From Weeksellaceae bacterium (GTDB taxonomy: Bacteria; Bacteroidota; Bacteroidia; Flavobacteriales; Weeksellaceae): DNA of 64,000 bases. Within the stretch, counting starts at the first letter, position 1, and each line of letters starts with the position of its first letter. The translations under genes and the position numbers were made by a program. Shown piece after piece: positions 44,222 to 52,625 of this stretch. Under the pieces are notes generated by a model that made no database searches, had not been told where the DNA came from, and was given only the letters and a program-made list of their open reading frames with translations. The DNA lies in assembly GCA_949788275.1 (NCBI GenBank), contig OX460916.1, positions 2,852,001-2,916,000 on the forward strand. The letters run 5' to 3'.

Positions 44222-46591
44222 ATGAAACAAAAAGAAATTAACTTTCAAGAAGCAGAATCCTTCAACATTCGCGAACTCCTTTTTCCTTATTTAAGGAAAT
44301 GGTATTGGTTTGTTCTTTCAGCTTTCATGTTCTTGGTCGGTGCTTATATTTACCTGAAATACGCAGATAAGCAATATGCAGTGAGTGCAAAGATTTTGTT
44401 AAACGATAAAAGTGCTTCTTCACTGGAATTGGCCGCATTGGATAATTCAATTTTACGCAAAGATCATAGTTCTGAAATTATGGACCAAATCGATGTACTA
44501 AAATCGCGTCGTATTATTCGTAAAATCGTTGATAAAAATGATTTGAATGTTACTTATACGCGTATAGGTCGTATTGCTGAAATTGAGATATTTCGTGACG
44601 AATCTCCTATTCGTTTAGAATTTCTAAACCCAGAAGATAAATACAAAGAAAATGCATTTAGCAATTTTAAAGTAAAACTCAACAAAAATCATACGTTTAC
44701 ATTAACAAACCTTCGTACATCGGTTACAAAGATTTATAAGTTAGGGCAGACAATAGATAATCAGTCATCTAAAATTAGATTCGTAGCCAATAAAGATTAC
44801 GCGATGAATGAAGGTGTTGAATTAATGATCAATGTCTACCCGATTTTAAATACCGTTAATTCTTTAAAATCACGTATCCAAATTGCGCCTAATTCAAATG
44901 ATAACAGTCGTATATTAAACATTTCCTTAACCGATAATGTTCAGAAACGAGCTGTGTTGTTTATCGATGAATTGGTAACCCAATACAATGAGGATTTACG
45001 TAACGATAACAATAAAGTAACTGAAGCCACATCGAAGTTTATCAGTGATCGCCTATCAATTGTTACCAGTGAATTACAAGGGGTTGACAGGGGGTTAGAA
45101 CGTTACAAGACCGATAATAAAATTACCGATCTTTCTTCGGAGGCAAATATTTTCTTACAAAATGCATCGGATACAGATAAGCGGGCACTGGAATATGCAA
45201 CACAGCTTCAGTTAGTAGAGTATATGACGAGCTCACTTTCTTCTCATAAAGATCAGTTATTGCCTTCTAATATTGGATTAAACGATCAAACGATTGCTAA
45301 CAATATTGGTAAGTACAATGAACTAATACTTCAAAAAGAAGACTTCTTAAAGTCAGCGACGCCTTTACATCCGGATGTGAAAGCTTTCGATGAAGAGATT
45401 AATAGTTTAAGACGTAACCTACGTCAGAGTTTAAAAATCTATGAAGGCAATACCCAAACTTCATTATCTTCTTTACGAGGTAAGCAAGGTGAATTAGCGT
45501 CACGAATTCAGAAAATACCTAGCCAGGAAAGAGGATTTAAAGATATCGCAAGACAGCAGCAAATTGTAGAAGCCCTATATTTATTTTTACTTCAGAAAAG
45601 AGAGGAGGCAGAAATTAAAGCAGCAGCAACTCCAGAACATATTAAAATTATTGATTCAGCTTACGGCTCGAAACAGCCTGTGGCTCCAAAACCTAATATG
45701 ATCTATTTCGCTTGTCTAATGATTGGAGTAGCCATACCGTTTGTGTTTATTTACCTTAAACAACTATTCGATAATAAAGTACATACCAAAGAAGATGTTG
45801 AGAAAGGAGTGGGCTTGTCGCCAATTGTCTTAATACCAACAAGTAATAATCGAATTATAGAGAAGAACGATTCGAGTAATGTAGCAGAGGCTTTCCGTAT
45901 GTTACGAACGAATATGAACTTCTATTTTAAAGATCAACATTCGAGCAAAGCAATTTATGTAACGTCTTCATTAAGCACTGAAGGAAAAACATTTGTATCG
46001 ACTAACTTAGCTCAGATTCTTACATTTTCTAATAAACGGGTCTTATTAATAGGGGCAGATATTCGAAATCCAAAGGTTTTGGATTATCTTGGATTAGCTA
46101 ATTTTTCGGATACGAATAAAGGGTTAACCGAATATTTATTGGATGATACCATCGCTGCAGAATCGATTATTTTAAAAGCTCCAGGGACGTATCAATTCGA
46201 TTTAATTTTTTCGGGAGTATTTGCGCCAAATCCATCTGAATTATTAATGAATGGACGTTTTGAATCCATTATTCATTATGCGAAAATGCATTATGATTAT
46301 ATCATTGTAGATACTGCACCTATTAGTTTGGTTACCGATACTTTGCTCATTGCGAATCATGCCGATTTAACCTTGTTTATTTCCCGTGCAGATTACACCA
46401 ATAAAGCGGCTTTAAGTATTCCGAGACAAATGATAGAAGAAGCTAAATTAAGCAATGTAGCAATGCTTCTAAACGATGTCAATGAAGCCAATAGTTATGG
46501 CTATGGGTACGGTTATGGCTATGGTTACGGCTATGGCAGTAAAAAACTTCCGTGGTATCAGAAACTCATTGAAAGATTTAATAAAAAATAG
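44222..46591 (+). CDS. Polysaccharide co-polymerase and BY-type tyrosine kinase (Wzc-like)
   Basis: The 789-residue protein has TM1 at about 25-45, a Wzz domain with coiled-coil, the GNVR-like segment (SQERGFKDIARQQQIVEALYLFLLQKREE), TM2 at about 490-512 and a C-terminal kinase with Walker A STEGKTFVSTN near 585, Walker A' (LLIGADIRNPK) and Walker B (YIIVDTAP). The tyrosine cluster is an unbroken run of seven Tyr-Gly pairs near residues 759-772. It controls chain length and export with the Wza-like partner. A strong terminator follows. Confidence 0.93.
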   Translation: MKQKEINFQEAESFNIRELLFPYLRKWYWFVLSAFMFLVGAYIYLKYADKQYAVSAKILLNDKSASSLELAALDNSILRKDHSSEIMDQIDVLKSRRIIRKIVDKNDLNVTYTRIGRIAEIEIFRDESPIRLEFLNPEDKYKENAFSNFKVKLNKNHTFTLTNLRTSVTKIYKLGQTIDNQSSKIRFVANKDYAMNEGVELMINVYPILNTVNSLKSRIQIAPNSNDNSRILNISLTDNVQKRAVLFIDELVTQYNEDLRNDNNKVTEATSKFISDRLSIVTSELQGVDRGLERYKTDNKITDLSSEANIFLQNASDTDKRALEYATQLQLVEYMTSSLSSHKDQLLPSNIGLNDQTIANNIGKYNELILQKEDFLKSATPLHPDVKAFDEEINSLRRNLRQSLKIYEGNTQTSLSSLRGKQGELASRIQKIPSQERGFKDIARQQQIVEALYLFLLQKREEAEIKAAATPEHIKIIDSAYGSKQPVAPKPNMIYFACLMIGVAIPFVFIYLKQLFDNKVHTKEDVEKGVGLSPIVLIPTSNNRIIEKNDSSNVAEAFRMLRTNMNFYFKDQHSSKAIYVTSSLSTEGKTFVSTNLAQILTFSNKRVLLIGADIRNPKVLDYLGLANFSDTNKGLTEYLLDDTIAAESIILKAPGTYQFDLIFSGVFAPNPSELLMNGRFESIIHYAKMHYDYIIVDTAPISLVTDTLLIANHADLTLFISRADYTNKAALSIPRQMIEEAKLSNVAMLLNDVNEANSYGYGYGYGYGYGYGSKKLPWYQKLIERFNKK
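46496..46537 (+). repeat. In-frame Tyr-Gly codon repeat (7 units)
   Basis: Seven consecutive TAY-GGN codon pairs encode the kinase's autophosphorylation cluster. The 6-bp units (mostly TATGGC, with TACGGT variants) could slip without shifting frame. Confidence 0.85.
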
Positions 46592-46595
46592 AAAT

Positions 46596-46628
46596 AAAAA
46601 ACCCCCTTGATTTCAAGGGGGTTTTTTT
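46596..46628. terminator. Bidirectional terminator, Wzc-like / rRNA methyltransferase
   Basis: AAAAACCCCCTTGA / TCAAGGGGGTTTTT with a 2-nt loop is between convergent genes. Confidence 0.88.
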
Positions 46629-46634
46629 ATCGTT

Positions 46635-47420
46635 TTATTTCAGTCGTTGTATTCGTTGTCGAACAGCTTCGTAGGTACAAATAGCGGCGGCGTTACTCAC
46701 ATTCAGTGAGTCCACATAACCCAGCATAGGTATTTTTATAAGTCGATTGGCATTATCAGCCCAAAAATCAGAAAGTCCAGTAGCTTCGGTGCCTAAGATG
46801 ATCGCTGAAGGTTGACTGAAATCAACATCGAAGAGACTAACGGTATCTTCTCGCAAGAATGTAGCGAAAACCTGTAGCTGGTTTTGTTTCAACCATTGAA
46901 GAACATCTTCTTTTGGGGCTGAAGCAATTTGGTTGGTAAAAAGAGTTCCAACAGAACTGCGGATAACATTGGGGTTAAAAAAATCGACCGTTTCATCACA
47001 TACGATAACAGCATCTGCTTTAGCTCCGTCGGCAGTACGTAATACCGCACCTAAATTACCTGGTTTTTCGACGGCTTCTAAGACAATAATCAATGGGTTT
47101 TCTGGAAGGTGTAATTCTTCTAAATTGGTCGATTTCCGTTGATATACGCCGATAAGTCCACCCGTTGATTTCCGGTAGGCCAGTTTTTCAAAAATGGCAC
47201 GACTAATGGTGTATTGTTTGGCTTCACCAAAACTAAAATCCCCAGTATAAATTTCTTCACAACAGAAAATCTCAATAGCTTGATAACCTCCTTTCAAGGC
47301 TAATTCATTTTCTTGGACCCCTTCAATAACAAAGGTTCCTTGATTTTTTCGCTCTCTCGACTTCTCTTGAAGCTTAAGTAGGTTTTTTATTTTTGGATTC
47401 TGAAGGCTTTCTATATACAT
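46635..47420 (-). CDS. SpoU/TrmH-family RNA 2'-O-methyltransferase
   Basis: The 261-residue SPOUT-class methyltransferase has an N-terminal substrate-binding domain (SLQNPKIKNLLKLQEKSRERKNQGTFVIEG) and a trefoil-knot C-terminal domain with EKPGNLGAVLRTADGAKADAVI, IILGTEATGLSDFW and KIPMLGYVDSLNVSNAAAICTYE. These are the three SpoU motifs. It resembles RlmB/TsnR-type enzymes that methylate 23S rRNA, but the exact nucleotide cannot be assigned. Confidence 0.9.
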   Translation of the reverse strand: MYIESLQNPKIKNLLKLQEKSRERKNQGTFVIEGVQENELALKGGYQAIEIFCCEEIYTGDFSFGEAKQYTISRAIFEKLAYRKSTGGLIGVYQRKSTNLEELHLPENPLIIVLEAVEKPGNLGAVLRTADGAKADAVIVCDETVDFFNPNVIRSSVGTLFTNQIASAPKEDVLQWLKQNQLQVFATFLREDTVSLFDVDFSQPSAIILGTEATGLSDFWADNANRLIKIPMLGYVDSLNVSNAAAICTYEAVRQRIQRLK

Positions 47421-47472
47421 GGGACAAAATTATTACTTTTAAGTTAATTGTACCATAGTTGATTTGATTCCG

Positions 47473-47838
47473 TTATAAATTATTAATCTTCGATTGTTTT
47501 TTCTCTTTTTTTACTTCTTTGGTTAAGCGGTAGCGTATTGATGAACCATCTGCGGGTGGATTAGCTACAGGAATTTTTTCAACGATTAGTTCGTATTCAA
47601 ATCCTGGTTGATAGGTGAAACCTTCGATGCCACTGTAAAAATAACTCCATTCGGTCTGATTATTTTCTTTGATGAGCATACATTGCATTTTCCCAACCCC
47701 AACACAGTCTCTTATTTCAGATGCAATAATCATTTTAACCCCGTGTTCAGAAAGCGGAGTAATAGCCTGTGGTTTACTTGTTGTGGTACAGGAAACGAGT
47801 GCTGCCGAAGCAGCAATGGTTAATAAGAATTTTTTCAT
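47473..47838 (-). CDS. DUF4377 lipoprotein
   Basis: The 121-residue protein begins at MKKFLLTIAASAALVSC with lipobox and lipidated Cys17. The start at 47838 is preferred over the ORF start nine codons upstream because it gives a clean signal. The body has the DUF4377 pattern: IASEIRDCVGVGKMQCMLIKE, WSYFYSGIEGFTYQPGFEYEL and NPPADGSSIRYRLT. Members are also linked to heat-shock protein HslJ-type domains in other bacteria. Function is unknown and the location is presumably the periplasm or outer membrane. Confidence 0.8.
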   Translation of the reverse strand: MKKFLLTIAASAALVSCTTTSKPQAITPLSEHGVKMIIASEIRDCVGVGKMQCMLIKENNQTEWSYFYSGIEGFTYQPGFEYELIVEKIPVANPPADGSSIRYRLTKEVKKEKKQSKINNL

Positions 47839-47994
47839 TATACGATGTTTATGATTCCTAGTCAAACATCGTGCAGTTTTTTTGAAATGTGGATATTAGT
47901 AGATGAATCCTCTAAAAAATGAGTCTCACTTAAAGTTTAAACGGTTTTAAAATTGTTAAACATTGCTAGCAAAACCTATTTTTCAATTATAAAC

Positions 47995-48027
47995 GCTAAA
48001 ACCTAAACCTTTGGTTTAGGTTTTAGC
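47995..48027 (-). repeat. Perfect 15-bp hairpin attached to element F
   Basis: The arms 47995-48009 and 48013-48027 (GCTAAAACCTAAACC and its complement) enclose a 3-nt loop. The hairpin abuts the right arm of element F, as at copies E and G. Confidence 0.85.
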
Positions 48028-48029
48028 CT

Positions 48030-48136
48030 GCGGCAGGGATAGCAGCGGCATCCTTTGCTGCCACCTCCATTTTGAACTAACCGAAATTTTGTTGCAGCAA
48101 AGATAGAGCGAATAGCCCAGCGCGTAGCGGCCGCCC
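48030..48136 (-). repeat. Dispersed element, copy F (full, minus orientation)
   Basis: This full copy has right arm GCGGCAGGGATAGCAGCGGC, central stem TTTGCTGC (48054-48061) with GCAGCAAA (48094-48101), and left arm AGCGCGTAGCGGCCGCCC. It lies in the divergent gap between the DUF4377 gene and the U32 gene. No ORF is credible in 47839-48258. Upstream, the TTTAAACGGTTT string near 47936 also occurs near truncated copy D at about 31946. Confidence 0.85.
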
Positions 48137-48205
48137 AATACTTACAAAGCTTGTTTTTTTAGTCGTAGTGGCGCTTTGATAAGCGTAAATGTTAAATAAT
48201 TTACT

Positions 48206-48237
48206 TTGAGTCAAGTGGTAGTTTTTTTATACCTTTG
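48206..48237 (+). promoter_or_regulatory. Promoter of the U32-radical SAM-ferredoxin operon
   Basis: TTG (48206-48208) and TACCTTTG (48230-48237) are 21 nt apart, a full consensus match. It makes the ATG at 48259 the start and excludes the longer ORF from 48235. Confidence 0.7.
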
Positions 48238-48258
48238 CAACTTAAAATCAGAATTTTC

Positions 48259-49554
48259 ATGACCAAAAATGGAAGAATAGAATTGATGGCTCCCGCTGGG
48301 AACTTCGAATCACTTCAAGCTGCTTTAGACAATGGGGCAGACTCTGTGTACTTCGGAATTGATCAGTTGAATATGCGTGCGAGAGCATCAATCAACTTCA
48401 CCTTAGAAGATTTACCAGAGATTACACGTCGCTGTGAAGAAAAAGGTGTACGTTCTTATTTGACACTAAATACGATTATATACGATCACGATTTATCTTT
48501 AATTAAGGTATTGTTGGACAAGGCCAAGGAGGCGAATATTACGGCTGTTATCGCGATGGATCAATCGGTGATTTCGTATGCACGCCAAGTAGGTGTTGAA
48601 ATACATATATCGACCCAGATTAATGTAACAAACATTGAGACGGTAAAGTTTTATGCGATGTTTGCAGACACCATGGTGTTGTCTCGTGAACTAAGCTTAA
48701 AGCAGATTAAAAAAATTGCCGAACAAATTGAAAAAGAAGATGTTCGTGGACCAAGTGGGAATTTGGTTGAAATTGAAATCTTTGGACACGGTGCTTTATG
48801 TATGGCGGTTTCTGGAAAGTGTTATTTAAGTTTACACTCGCATAACTCTTCTGCAAATCGAGGTGCATGTAAACAAAACTGTCGTAAAAAATATACGGTA
48901 ATCGATCAGGAGACGGGCTTCGAAATTGAGCTTGATAATGAGTACATGATGTCGCCTAAAGATTTATGTACCATGGAGTTCTTAGACGAGGTGGTTGATG
49001 CAGGTATCAAAGTGTTAAAAATTGAAGGACGTGGACGTGCCCCAGAATATGTGGCTACCGTTATACGTTGTTATAGAGAGGCGATTGATGCGGTGGCAGA
49101 AGGCACTTATTCGAAAGAAAAAGTAGACTACTGGATGGGCTTATTACAGACTGTTTACAATCGTGGTTTTTGGTCGGGTTATTACCTTGGTCAAAAATTA
49201 GGTGAATGGTCGGCTGTATCAGGATCAATGGCGACTCAGAAAAAAGTATACATTGGGAAAGGGAGACATTTCTTCCCGAAAACATCGATAGGTCAATTCG
49301 TAATTGAAGCCTATGATTTAAAAGTGGGTGACTTAATCTTGGTGACGGGGCCTACAACAGGCGCTAAAGAGATGGTTGTTGAATCGATGATGGTGGAAGA
49401 TGTTGTTGGCGATATTGCTAAAAAAGGAGAGAGTATTACCATTCCTATGCCTTTTAGAATTCGTGCATCAGATAAATTGTATAAATTAGTAAAAGAAGAA
49501 CCTCAAGGTCAAGTACAAGGTGGTAAAGAAGAAGAAGAGGTTTACGCACATTAA
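48259..49554 (+). CDS. Peptidase U32 family protein
   Basis: The 431-residue protein has the U32 hallmarks: IELMAPAGNFESLQAALDNGADSVYFG at the N-terminus, STQINVTN, and the signature EIFGHGALCMAVSGKCYLS with following CKQNCRKKY cysteines. Some U32 proteins (TrhP, RlhA) act in RNA hydroxylation and need Fe-S clusters and prephenate, not proteolysis; this may do likewise. It is first in an operon with a radical SAM enzyme 15 bp downstream and a ferredoxin, which supports an Fe-S-dependent reaction. The exact substrate is unknown. Confidence 0.9.
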   Translation: MTKNGRIELMAPAGNFESLQAALDNGADSVYFGIDQLNMRARASINFTLEDLPEITRRCEEKGVRSYLTLNTIIYDHDLSLIKVLLDKAKEANITAVIAMDQSVISYARQVGVEIHISTQINVTNIETVKFYAMFADTMVLSRELSLKQIKKIAEQIEKEDVRGPSGNLVEIEIFGHGALCMAVSGKCYLSLHSHNSSANRGACKQNCRKKYTVIDQETGFEIELDNEYMMSPKDLCTMEFLDEVVDAGIKVLKIEGRGRAPEYVATVIRCYREAIDAVAEGTYSKEKVDYWMGLLQTVYNRGFWSGYYLGQKLGEWSAVSGSMATQKKVYIGKGRHFFPKTSIGQFVIEAYDLKVGDLILVTGPTTGAKEMVVESMMVEDVVGDIAKKGESITIPMPFRIRASDKLYKLVKEEPQGQVQGGKEEEEVYAH

Positions 49555-49569
49555 TTAAACGAACTAACG

Positions 49570-50583
49570 ATGAATATTTATAGGTTATTGAAGTTGAATT
49601 GGATGATCAAGAACCCTCGAATTAAATTTTTTGGGTTGTTTCTTTTGCATAAAACAAATCAACGCTATATAGCCGTAAATTTTGATCCTGTTATGGCCTG
49701 TAATCTTCGCTGTAAGATGTGTTATTTTACCGATGAAAATTATACGCGAAAAATTAAAGGAGTTTTCCCTAAAGAAGATTTGGCAGTTCTTGCCAATACC
49801 ATGTTTGGCAGGGCCTTAAAACTTCAAATTGGTTGTGGTACCGAACCAACCTTATACAAACATCTAGATCAGATAATTGTATTGGGTAAAGAACATAAAG
49901 TTCCTTATATTTCTGTGACGACGAATGCCAATTTGTTGACACAAGATAAAGTAAATGATTGGGTAGAAAAAGGCTTAGACGAGTTTACAATTTCTCTTCA
50001 TGGCGTTCATAAAGAAGCATATGAAGAGTTTATGGGTAAAGCGTCTTATGAGAAGTTTCACGAGGCATTAGGCTATATCCATCAGGCCCGATTAATTAAT
50101 CCCAAGTTGAATTTACGCATCAATTTTACCTTTAACAAGGATAACTTTATGGAATTGGACGATTTTTTTGATGTGTATGGGAAGTATCAGCCAACCATTG
50201 TGCAAATAAGGCCGATGAAAAGTATGGGCGATACGGCTTATCAGGATACCGATATATCATCTCTTTCCGAGGTTTATGACCCGGTGTTAAAAAAAATAAA
50301 AGCCTATGCACAATCTCATCAGATTATGCTTTTGGCGACCAGTAGTTATCAGAATTTGGTGACATCAAACCATGTAGAGAGTACGGTTTATAACTATACC
50401 TATTGTTATATTAGACCGGGGTATACTTGGCGAGACGGGTTTGAATTTAAAACTGATAATTACAATCAATTTGCTCAAAAAATAAACCTACCCAAAGAGT
50501 TGCTGTTGAATGCTGTAGCTCCTAAGAAAACCTTGGATAAATTAATTAATAAGCATTCATTAAATTATAATATTTTCGATTAA
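49570..50583 (+). CDS. Radical SAM protein, function unknown
   Basis: The 337-residue protein has the radical SAM cluster motif CNLRCKMC (CxxxCxxC) near residue 46, followed by an aromatic residue and the TIM-barrel strands (QIGCGTEPTLYKHL, ISVTTNANLL, DEFTISLHG). The C-terminus has only one isolated Cys (TYCYIRPG), so there is no complete SPASM auxiliary-cluster domain. The gene's last base is the first base of the ferredoxin start (TAATG). I cannot name its substrate. Neighbours suggest a redox or RNA-modification role. Confidence 0.88.
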   Translation: MNIYRLLKLNWMIKNPRIKFFGLFLLHKTNQRYIAVNFDPVMACNLRCKMCYFTDENYTRKIKGVFPKEDLAVLANTMFGRALKLQIGCGTEPTLYKHLDQIIVLGKEHKVPYISVTTNANLLTQDKVNDWVEKGLDEFTISLHGVHKEAYEEFMGKASYEKFHEALGYIHQARLINPKLNLRINFTFNKDNFMELDDFFDVYGKYQPTIVQIRPMKSMGDTAYQDTDISSLSEVYDPVLKKIKAYAQSHQIMLLATSSYQNLVTSNHVESTVYNYTYCYIRPGYTWRDGFEFKTDNYNQFAQKINLPKELLLNAVAPKKTLDKLINKHSLNYNIFD

Positions 50584-50813
50584 TGGTTATCATCACGCTT
50601 CAACGCGATAAATGTATCGGCTGTAATTATTGCTACGAGTTAGCACCAGATCGGTTTAGAATGTCTAAAAAAGACGGAAAATCGGTGCTCTTAAAAGCCC
50701 TTGATCGCAAAGGGTTTCATACCTTAAAAGATCCCGATCATACCATAGCTGAAAGCTGCGAACGGGCTGCAAAAGCATGTCCCGTGAATATAATTTCGGT
50801 TAAAGAAATCTAA
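50583..50813 (+). CDS. [4Fe-4S] ferredoxin
   Basis: The 76-residue ferredoxin binds one cluster: CIGCNYC near residues 12-18 supplies three Cys and CPVNI near 67 the fourth. A further Cys lies in ESCERAAKAC. It overlaps the radical SAM gene by one base, so it is translationally coupled and is a good candidate for its electron donor. A terminator follows within 10 bp. Confidence 0.9.
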   Translation: MVIITLQRDKCIGCNYCYELAPDRFRMSKKDGKSVLLKALDRKGFHTLKDPDHTIAESCERAAKACPVNIISVKEI

Positions 50814-50821
50814 TGATATAG

Positions 50822-50855
50822 AAAAGTTCGTAAATTATTACGAACTTTTTTTTTC
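50822..50855 (+). terminator. Terminator after the ferredoxin gene
   Basis: AAAAGTTCGTAA / TTACGAACTTTT with a 4-nt loop is followed by a T run. Confidence 0.85.
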
Positions 50856-50983
50856 TAAATTGGGTAAAACCGTATCTTCTAGCAAAATAATTGTTTTATT
50901 TGCAGAGGAAAAGACAAGTTGCTTGTTTTTTAAACAATTTCATGACAACTCAAGCGAATTATTACCAACTAAATCCTTAATGA

Positions 50984-52042
50984 TTGAACAAGTTGACCGA
51001 CATAGAGCTATTTGAACTTCTAAAGAAATCGATTTCAAAACGATTTTTAGAAGAAAATTCTGCTCAATCCAAGGAAATTGCCCATTGGAAAGGGCAAGAG
51101 ATAACACTTTTTCAAGAAGATTTATTCGCCAAGACTAAATCAACTGTTAGTGAAAAGTGGTTTTACACTTACTTTAAAACCGATTTTAAAAAATTGCCGC
51201 GAATTGATATGCTTAATTTGCTTGCGCAATATTGCGGTTATCGAAATTGGGCCCATTTTATTCAGAAAATGGAAATTGCCCATTTTGGAGAAGCAACAAC
51301 AACCGATGAAGTTAACACCGTACCAACCGATGAGGTGTCCCCACTGATTGACCGAAACTCACCTATACCATTGGTTCATGAAGCAAAGCCTTCCGAGAAG
51401 CCAACCACGACTAAAGCCGACCCTAAACAACGACTGAAATGGATCTCTATTGGAATGTCGATATTAGTCCTCTTTGGAGCAGGCGCTTTTGGCGTATATT
51501 CTTTGTTTTTTGCCAAAAAAACCTACGAGTTCTGCTTTATCGACTCAGACCGATCTACCTTGGTTAAAAACTCGGTGGAAGTCACCATCCTTCGTGAGGG
51601 ATTTACTCCCTTGTATTTAACCTCCAAAACAGGCTGTATTGCCTTTGAATCGGCCAAAGATACCATTCGAATGTTTGTCAGTTCTCCTTACCATAAGCAG
51701 GATACCTTCTTTGTTAATTTACATCAATACACCCAGGCCGAGAAAATACTCTTGGAACCCGATGATTATAAAGTTATGCTGTATTACTATTCCAATTCAG
51801 CAAAAGATCTTAAGCAACGCATTAGTAAACTCAACCAAATGATTGCCGACGATGCCCTTATTTATCAGGTCTATGATAACGACTTTTTTGGAGTCGAAAT
51901 CTTAACTAAACAGCAGTATATTAACTTAGTTTCTATACCTACCACTTCCCTGAAAAATTACTCCTTGATAGAGTCAGAGCGTAAAAACGGGAAAATCGTT
52001 AAAATTAAATTTAAAATTCAACAAGATGAAAGCGATAATTAA
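50984..52042 (+). CDS. Unrecognised single-pass membrane protein
   Basis: This 352-residue protein begins at a TTG codon; an in-frame TGA lies directly before it and no ATG fits. Residues 1-90 form a soluble, probably helical domain (WFYTYFKTDFKKLPRIDMLNLL, YCGYRNWAHF) seen in my experience in other Flavobacteriia proteins but without a name I can give. A Pro/Thr/Glu linker follows, then one membrane helix (about 152-175), then an extracytoplasmic domain of about 175 residues. The layout suggests signal transfer across the inner membrane. The downstream lipoprotein gene overlaps by 17 bp. Confidence 0.7.
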   Translation: MNKLTDIELFELLKKSISKRFLEENSAQSKEIAHWKGQEITLFQEDLFAKTKSTVSEKWFYTYFKTDFKKLPRIDMLNLLAQYCGYRNWAHFIQKMEIAHFGEATTTDEVNTVPTDEVSPLIDRNSPIPLVHEAKPSEKPTTTKADPKQRLKWISIGMSILVLFGAGAFGVYSLFFAKKTYEFCFIDSDRSTLVKNSVEVTILREGFTPLYLTSKTGCIAFESAKDTIRMFVSSPYHKQDTFFVNLHQYTQAEKILLEPDDYKVMLYYYSNSAKDLKQRISKLNQMIADDALIYQVYDNDFFGVEILTKQQYINLVSIPTTSLKNYSLIESERKNGKIVKIKFKIQQDESDN

Positions 52043-52625
52043 ACTCACCTTTATAAGTAGCTTCTTGCTAATTTGTGCCTGCTTTTTTACAAGCTGTAAA
52101 AAAGAACCAACCTATAACGGAGAATACAATCCTGAGGTTATTAAGGGCTATAAAAACGAAGCCTCAACCATCGGAAATAAAATGGATTCCATAGAAGCCG
52201 TTAACTTTATCGTTAAACAAAAGTTACGCGAATTCTATGAATTGTCAGCCTTAGCTGCCATGAAGAAAGATAGTACATTAAACCATTTATTGTTGAATCA
52301 ATTAAAAACCTACTTTCCCCTCAATGACACTACCGAAGTACAACAGTTACTGAACGAATTGGCACTGAAGAAAGTGAATTTTACCACCATTTCGAAATTT
52401 GAAATGATGACCCAAGACTCTATCCTTCCAGACAGTATAAAACGCGTGAATTATGTGGTTGATTATTTTAGCGCAGACCGCAAATTGCTTGAATCTAAAA
52501 ATAAAACAGGGCTATTTGTTATTAAAAAAGCACCAGTTAAGTTTAAACGAGAATTTAAATTTTACTTCCAAACATTGGAAGAACGCTCACCAAATGACAC
52601 GATACCGGTAGGCATTACACAATAA
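52026..52625 (+). CDS. Unrecognised lipoprotein
   Basis: This 199-residue protein has a lipoprotein signal (TFISSFLLICACFFTSC) and two nearby Cys, of which the second sits in the FTSC lipobox. The body is helical and charged with no known motif. It starts inside the membrane-protein gene (17-bp overlap), so the two are translationally coupled and probably work together in the envelope. Its last 64 bp overlap the convergent cyclo-ligase gene, so both reading frames use the same DNA there. Confidence 0.7.
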   Translation: MKAIIKLTFISSFLLICACFFTSCKKEPTYNGEYNPEVIKGYKNEASTIGNKMDSIEAVNFIVKQKLREFYELSALAAMKKDSTLNHLLLNQLKTYFPLNDTTEVQQLLNELALKKVNFTTISKFEMMTQDSILPDSIKRVNYVVDYFSADRKLLESKNKTGLFVIKKAPVKFKREFKFYFQTLEERSPNDTIPVGITQ

